Part shown: piece by piece, positions 20,689 through 64,000 of the stretch
Layout of the letters: each line of letters opens with the position of its first letter
How positions within the stretch are numbered: position 1 is the first letter of the stretch
Source: Scylla paramamosain
Lineage: Eukaryota; Arthropoda; Malacostraca; Decapoda; Portunidae
DNA length: 64,000 nt
NCBI RefSeq assembly: GCF_035594125.1
Contig: NC_087158.1
Location: forward strand, 3,328,501-3,392,500
Direction: 5' to 3'
Made by a program: the position numbers and the translations under genes
Notes under the pieces: model-generated
The model's database searches: none
What the model was told of the DNA's origin: nothing
Seen by the model: the letters and a program-made list of their open reading frames with translations, nothing else

Positions 20689-20999
20689 TTGTGCGTTTTT
20701 TTTTTTTGTTACTTAGTGTAAAGTATTAAAAAATAATAAAAAGTAAAGTAATAAAAGTAATAAAAATAAGTCTCAGGACTTCTGCCGAATTACCGGATAA
20801 AAAAAAAATAAAAATCCCCATTTCAGCCTAGATCCCGAGAAGGAACTCCTAGATCACATTCATGCGCTTATCGAGGGAGGTCTTCTGGTCTTCAGAAGTG
20901 GAGAGGACATTAGGCCAGATATGGTGACTACAACGATTTTATTTATTTTTTCTTACATCTTTAATCTATCACACCTTTAGGCTTTATCCATAGACAACG

Positions 21000-21546
<547 letters not shown>

Positions 21547-23830
21547 AATAAATGTTTTTCCATTGGTCATACAATAATCTCATGAAAAAATAAATAAAAT
21601 AAATAAATAAATAAATACGATTTTGTTATACTGCCTATTTAATACCATACCTCTGAATCCCCTGGTGAATATTTTCAAGCAAGATACAAATATATACACA
21701 GCTGCCAAAGGAAGAGGCCTACATATCACAGAAAGGCCTCCAAATCATTCATTTATAATTACGCAAGGCAATACTCCTATCGTTTAACTTGTGTTGAATT
21801 GTAATTTAGTCAGGTTATGTCAGGTTGGTTTGGTTAGATTGGCTTAGTTGGCATGGTTTGGTTAGGTTACGATAGATTAAGTTAGCTTAGATTTAAATTT
21901 AACTTAATTTTTAATTTTATTTGTTCTGGCGGATGGGCTTTAAACTCAAGCCGGAGGGGATCAATCAATCATTTATCACTGGAAACACATAAAGTAACAA
22001 ACTATACATAAAAAAAGAAAACCAGAAAGAAGGAATCGACCTTAAGGGAAAATTTTACCAAAACAAAGGGAATAAAACGCAGAAGTCATATGAAACTAAC
22101 AAAAATACAATCTTGGGGAAGGTGAAAACTTTTTTTTTTTTTCTGTTGGGGATACATTCCGAGGGAGGGGGTAGGTGATGCCTAAGCACCCACACAACAG
22201 TGAAGACGCCCCAGTTCACAGTGAAAGCGTAACAACCTGGTCGGGTTGATGAAAAGAGTCCATCTTTCCACCCGCCAAGTGCAGAGTGCAGGACTCCAAT
22301 CTGTGCGCCTCAGCAGGCCGTGATCGTAACCTCCCTGCCTCGGAGACGCCCTTCCAGAAAATTTATCCCAGTATTTTTAAGCTTTTCCTACTAGTCTGGT
22401 TACTAAACGTGAACGGTGAATTGCCAACCTTGTGATCTGCGGCCTCCCGCGCCGTGCTCTTGTTTGTTGATGTTAAGTTTGGCTTTCCAGCGGCACAAAT
22501 TAACAGATAATAAATATTTAATGGGATATACGTTACCACACGATTTTGGTGAAAAAACACACTGACCACGAGCCCACAATTGATTTAAATTCCAGTACTT
22601 AATATACAATACCCGCTGAAAAGTGTGTGATACGCTGTCCCCCCTACCTCTAAAAAGTGGAGAGGACTTGTCCCTGTCCCCCTTCCTGAATGACGCCATG
22701 CGTTTATCCATTCCCCGTGAAACAATATTTGATTTGATTTTTTCTTTCCACGGTGACAACAAAAATCTATCCATCTTGTACAACAGTGTGTACTTGAGCT
22801 TTGAACACCACTATAAATATTAGAACAAGCAACGTGTAGCCCCTGGCACATATCGAGTGCAGGGTAGGACTCCACAGCAGTAGACTACCTCAGGGATCCC
22901 TCAAGATAAGGTCTCCAGGTTGTAATCAGGCTGCCGTATTACCCATAAAGCAAAGGTCCCCAGGCTAAAATCAGGCTGCCTTACTATTGATCTCAGGAAA
23001 CCAAGATCCCTCTAGGTTATCTCAGGCAACTTATTTTCATTTACTGTCCATACGCCATTTTACCAGTGCCGCGGGAACTGATTTGAGGCTTGATTACAGA
23101 TTAGTGTCTGCGTTAACGAGCTGTTAACATAATAATTTTTACTTAATTTTCAAGAAGCGCTCTCTTCTGACGCCTTGTATCTGACACCTTATATGTTTGG
23201 GTTAAATAAAATAACACTTCTTAGTTTAGCAAATCCTCTTTGCACAGAAATTGTGGACTCATTCTAGCCAATCCTAACCAATATTTCAACCTTCTTTGCC
23301 CAGGACAGAATATATGAACGTTCTCCATCACTGTCTTTAATAATTATCGCCTGCCTTACCGGAGTAAGGGTTACCCACCATAACCTAGAGTTTTAATATT
23401 GTAGATCCCATATCCCCTTAATAATTACCTAACACTGTGTGGGATGGTTATAACTAGCAACTTTTACTGCAATACCGACGTGTAGTTAAACTAACCCTGA
23501 GGCGAGACAAGTCACCAACCCACCAACAGTTTATGCCAAATATTATGAAAATTCCCTTCCAACACTTACTGTTACACCCCATCAGTTGTTCACTACACTG
23601 CCACACCCGTGCCTGGGTCAGTTCCTCGTGTATTCCAGACAGGAGAGGATGGTGTCAGCAGCCCATGTGCGCCGCGCTGCCTCGCAGCCGTGCGGCGCAG
23701 GCACAGCGGCAGTCCTCATTACTCAGGTCATCGCAAAACGTCTTCCATTTATTTATTTTAGCTGATACGTGAAAATATCATAACCTTTTTCTTCGTAAGA
23801 AAGCAGAACCGACTGAAGCAAGGTTTTCAT
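21547..23830. other. Intergenic DNA, no gene recognised
   Basis: Mixed sequence with a degenerate GGTTAG/GGTTTG-rich patch (about 21815-21895) and a short near-duplicate of 'ccaggctaaaatcaggctgcc' (about 22905-22990). The open frame at 22403-22783 on the minus strand has no recognisable motif. Confidence 0.5.
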
Positions 23831-23831
23831 G

Positions 23832-43735
<19,904 letters not shown>

Positions 43736-44225
43736 TATGGCACCAGGTCACCCTCGGCTGCGCCACAACACTCATTATGGCGCCAACCCGCCTGCTGCGC
43801 CCCCCCTATTTTTTTCAGGATTTGTTTTAGGGATTGTTTTGAGTGGGTTTATGGGATTTGTTGATTTTTATGGTGTATAATTTACGTTTTGGTAGAATGA
43901 AGAACGGTCATTTCATCATGTCAGGGATCATGAGGGAAAAAAATAGTGAGTCTTGTCATGGTTGTTTCATTTTGTTATATCATCAATAAATAGAGTTAAA
44001 AAGATTGAAATTAGAAGAAAAGTACTTAGAAATCACTGATTTTTTTAGATGAAAGCGATTTTACATTACTTGCGTTTAACCAATATTCCCAAAATGCCAG
44101 CTTCATTTCCCAGAATGACACTTTGTTCGCCATAAATACTTTTTTAACGGGAACTTTAGATAACTTGATGATTTTGTGGCCAACAATATATTTGTATACA
44201 ACCTAAAAACTCACCCATCGCCTCC

Positions 44226-44282
<57 letters not shown>

Positions 44283-46895
44283 AAAATTCTCTTAACTCAT
44301 ACTATCAATGTCTTTTTACATGTATGTTTTAGAAGAAATTACTTGTCAAGAAAAAAAAAAAAAACTCTATATTCACCGTGTCTGAGGTGGGATATCATTT
44401 ATCTTGTGTTTCTTCCTGGGTTCATGTTCCAATATTATTTTCCCAGGAATAGCCAGCAACATATCACCTTCATATCCCGTATGCGGAATACAAATATTGA
44501 GAAAACAGACTGCACCAGCTCAGCTATTATAGAAATGTTACATAAAAAAAATCATCCGTCTGTACATTCGAGATCGTGTCGTCTTGGCGGGACTTTAAAA
44601 AAAAAAAAAAGGAATCATACCTAGAGTGCAATAATGTAAAAACTTTGCGTGTCTGATTATGTAATGAAATCCTGGACTATAAATATGAGATTTTGGACCT
44701 TTTACTATTGGTAATGGATATATAAGTGAATTCATGGTTGTATTTTCATGTTATGTAACCTCCTAAGATTTTCCACCTTCCTTGAACTGTCCACAGGTTC
44801 CTAACTTCCCGTTGGTGGACTTCCCCGCTCTTGCCCCTCCAGCCTGATACACTCATTGGTTCCACACATGAAAGCCTCAGCGTCCACCTCCCTCCCCATC
44901 ATACCAGTTGTATCCAATAACAAAGAAAAGTAATAACAGATGAATATGCAAGTAAATAAAATTTAAAATAAGATTTCCTCCATTTGCGTGAAGAAGGCTA
45001 ACCAAAGACAATAAATATACAACTAATTAACTAAATAAAACTACTTAAATACCAGGCAGGCAATCCCACATTGGGTGGCCCAGACAGAGCACCACACACA
45101 CACACACACACCATTCACACTCCTGGCGCCATCAGCCCCTGGTGGAAAGGGATAGCCTTGTAGACAACCTTACTACCTCAAAGGACCTTAGGGAGATAAA
45201 TAAATCAATAAACAAGATTGTTGGAAAGTCTGTTTGCACTTACCTAAAAAAAAAAAAAATAAAATAAAATGAATAAATAGTTGTCTTAAATGCTTGAGCC
45301 AGTTTCATTCCAGAGGTGTACATACTTGACATTTCATAGCTGAAATAGTACAAGTAATAGGAATTAGGAAGTACAGAAACAAGCAGATTTTATGAGGTTA
45401 CCAGTGACTGATAAAAGAACACTGTAAGTGAATATTACTTTACACTTCCTTGTGCTTGAGTGTTGGAGTGATCCCATTCAGCTGAAGTGTTGCTTTCTGT
45501 CACCAAGCTGGCAATTAACTGTGCCACTAAATTTGTTGCAGTTATATAAGGATAATTTGAAGCTTGGACTGATGTGAATTATGAAAGACTGGATTTAAAA
45601 AAATGAAAATATCATTGAATCTACACATTTTCTTTTCTCTGTGGCTAATGCTAATGTTACAGGTATTTTCTTTTGTTTGAATGCTTATATGATTTTTGTG
45701 TGCATCAAGTGTGATTGATAAGCCAACACCCAAAGAATAAAAATGTCATCCCATGAATTTTTTTTCTCTCAAGTTGATGTTAACATTACATGTATTTTCT
45801 TTTACTTGGATGCCTACTATATGATCCTTGTAAGTATAATATGTGCTACATACACCAAAGATTTGTCTCCAAGATGAATTATGCATCATGGATGACAATG
45901 TATTCCTCCTCCTTAAACCTAAAGGAACTGAATTAAAAGATACAGACTACAACTATTTGCTTGAAAGTGCTTTAATAAAAGTACACTTATAGTTTACTAT
46001 TTTGTACATTTTTCTTACAGTCTGAGAGCAACTGTACCTGGAAGGAAACCAGTAGTCATGTAATATAATTGTATAACAAATTTACTAACAATAACAATAA
46101 CAATTAGTTTATCTCCCTGACATCTCTAACAAGGGGACTAGATGAGGCAAGGTGTTCACAGCTCCTTGTCTGACTGTGGGGATAACAAAACAGAAGAGGG
46201 TTCCCAGTCCTTTCTGTCCCTTCCAGTCACGGAAGGGATGTACAGTGGCAGTGGCAGTGTTTCTCCAACCTAGCCACAGTGTATATAACATAGGCATATT
46301 TCACACAACATACAGTAGAAACTCTGAGTACAAATTCAACTAGTTCAAGCAGGCAATTCATTTTCTGAAAGTTCACATTCAGAAAAAAAATTATAAAAAA
46401 TAAAGGAAAATCAAGTAAATTGTAATGTGCATAACACTTGCAATCCCAGTAATTTTCAGCACAAAAGAGGAATTATTCCTTGCAAGTGACACTGCTAGAT
46501 GCATTATATATTAAAATATTAATGAAACAATAAGTAACAAAGAAGGAAGGTTGACAGGCCAAATATTCTTACAAGATCAATCACTAGTATGCCACCCTCA
46601 TGTCTTCCAACCACTTTCACTGCAACAGTGATGGAGTCCTTCATCCTCTTGCCAGGGACTGTCGGCTTCCATCCTCATATCGTAGCAGGCACAGGAAAAG
46701 CAGGGAAAGAACACACAAGTAGTAATGCCAGTCACACCAACACAGGAGACAAAGCACATGGCAAAGACTGAGACGGGTGGATTGCTGGCAGACAGTACAG
46801 CCCTACACATGGAAAAATAAGGATAGACAAAATAATGACAGTAATAAAAATATGTTGGAAAAGCATTAATCCCAATACACGACTTTACCTGGAGG
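43736..46895. other. Gap between CSN1 and ENGASE, no gene seen
   Basis: This should hold the CSN1 promoter and the ENGASE 3' UTR and terminator. It has (GA)n at 44229-44279 and one interspersed repeat copy at 45048-45176. A minus-strand ATTAAA at 45976-45971 is a possible ENGASE poly(A) signal. Confidence 0.5.
45048..45176 (+). mobile_element. Interspersed (CA)-bearing repeat copy
   Basis: ATACCAGGCAGGCAATCCCA, GGCCCAGACAGAGCACCA, a (CA)n core, ATTCACACTCCTGG, CATCAGCCCCTGGTGGAAAG and a closing block with 'ccttgtaga'. This is the best preserved plus-orientation copy. Confidence 0.7.
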
Positions 46896-62554
<15,659 letters not shown>

Positions 62555-62829
62555 CTAAAGAGTCATGTTCTCTTTAGAAAGGTTGTCGTGTTGTGAAGAA
62601 CTGCATTCTCCATTAAAAAACACTGAGAAATCAATCTATTATAAATATGAAGGTAGACATGACTGGGGTTCAAATGTGGACCAAAGAGATTGTAAGGACA
62701 AACCTCAATTGAAGGAAAATAAGAAATCTCATGGCCAGTCCTGCTTTGATTCATGTTTCTGCATCCTACCACAGCATTATATCCTCATGCTGGTAAATAT
62801 GTACGTAGTTAATACTGCAGTTCTTAAAG

Positions 62830-62939
<110 letters not shown>

Positions 62940-63910
62940 TTTTTTTTTTTACTTTAAGCTTTGAAATATTATTTTGAGGTAAAGCATACCAAATATTAAT
63001 AAATAGCTCAGCAACATACAAAGAAGGAATCATAACCTAAAACCTGCATTTTGTGAGAAAGTGATCAATCTGCTGGAGGCAAAATGAAGCCAAATCAAGA
63101 CACTGCTAATTGAGACAGAACTCCCAAAGAGGCAAACTGAATGCACAGTACAAATGTTACCAATGAAGTCTTCAGTATTCAAATAGTCTCCTATGTGCTG
63201 AACAATCACAACTAGCAATTATTAAACACACGCATTCATCCCAGTGCTCCTTTTTAAGAGAGGCTGGCAAGAAGAATGCTTATTTTTCCACAAGAAATGT
63301 AATTATCATTGCATTTCTATTATCCTCATGACTGTCTTGTTCATAAGTGACACACACCTCCTACACATTATTATCTACAGTATAATTTTCACAATTTTGG
63401 ATCATAGTGAAATAACATAGGTATGCATTTTCATCTGAAGGAAAGGTTATATTTAGATTAATTCAATTAATTAATTTTACTGCAGATCCCTTCATTGTAT
63501 AAAGTGTAGAGCAGAGGTTCCCAACATATTTGTTCCTCTGTACCCCTTGGACATTTTTATATGTTCCCATGTACCCATAAATAAATTAATAAAAAATAAA
63601 TAAATAAGGAATTGTAACATTTGCATATTAATTTTATCATGAAATTTGTGTGTAGACTACATAGGAATCTTAAAGATGACAACATCAATAAACTAAACTC
63701 AAGTAATTTACAAAATATCTTGATCCATCACATACATATCTTTCTTATAATTATCCACAATGATCATTACGTCCTGTGCCTGATCCTTTCAGGCTCAGCA
63801 CAGATTGCGGTCACGGTTAGTTCCATAATAATGAAAACCAAATGGTATTCACCCTACTCTTGATATAATTTAAATGAAAATGAGATACTTCTTACCATTC
63901 TAATGCATTT

Positions 63911-63913
<3 letters not shown>

Positions 63914-63963
<50 letters not shown>
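63914..63963. repeat. (CA)n microsatellite
   Basis: CA run near the window end. Confidence 0.9.
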
Positions 63964-63968
<5 letters not shown>

Positions 63969-64000
63969 ACACACACATATATATAAATAAATAAAAAAAA

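Noticed and set aside
21815..21895. Interstitial telomeric (TTAGG)n array
   Set aside because: GGTTAG-like words occur, but irregularly, with many TTTGG and TTGGC variants and no true array.
22403..22783. 126-codon minus-strand frame
   Set aside because: No motif recognised, and an overlapping frame exists on the other strand; not supported as a gene.

Overview
This window reads as eukaryotic, invertebrate genomic DNA, most likely a decapod crustacean and probably a crab. The grounds are three intron-rich animal genes, an extreme density of (CT)n/(GA)n, (TA)n, (CA)n and trinucleotide microsatellites, several decayed non-LTR retrotransposons, and hAT-like and tRNA-derived repeats. The species is inferred from this style and was not tested. 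There is no prokaryotic operon, CRISPR array or rRNA gene.

All three recognisable genes lie on the minus strand. (1) At 6,608-14,479 there are CCCH tandem zinc-finger exons of the tristetraprolin/TIS11 family. Exons at 14,258-14,479, 13,449-14,044 and 12,749-12,923 encode one canonical finger pair. Exons at 7,629-7,911, 7,183-7,324 and 6,608-7,016 encode a second, divergent pair. All junction phases agree, so the six exons can be read as one gene of about 608 codons with four fingers. Two neighbouring genes remain possible. The presumed 3' UTR (6,017-6,607) carries AU-rich elements of the type this family binds. (2) At 30,024-43,735 lies a complete 12-exon gene for COP9 signalosome subunit 1 (CSN1/GPS1), 500 aa, with every splice phase resolved. 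(3) At 46,896-62,554 lie nine 3' exons of cytosolic endo-beta-N-acetylglucosaminidase (ENGASE, GH85). Its 5' exons are beyond position 64,000.

Layout: 1-4,260 is a dense microsatellite field; 4,530-5,560 is non-coding with a 170-bp tandem duplication; 5,570-5,990 is a C-rich block just past the predicted TIS11 poly(A) signals; 6,017-14,479 is the CCCH locus; 14,480-30,023 is repeat-rich to unique intergenic DNA with TA palindromes, a T-poor minisatellite, SINE heads and a transposase fragment; 30,024-43,735 is CSN1; 43,736-46,895 is a short intergenic gap; 46,896-64,000 is ENGASE, whose introns hold two large LINEs (53.4-57.3 kb antisense, 58.3-61.0 kb sense) and further LINE tails.

The most notable observations are these. 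Two ENGASE 3' splice sites have (CT)n microsatellites directly against the AG; one leaves about 690 nt and the other about 200 nt without a single adenine, so the branch points must be very distant or unconventional. The CCCH locus may encode a double tandem-zinc-finger protein. A LINE is inserted inside the (GT)n core of an interspersed (CA)n-bearing repeat family that recurs through the window. A small hAT-like element has a perfect 8-bp target-site duplication. Coordinates of exons were derived by hand from reading frames, splice consensus and remembered family sequence; no alignment was run.
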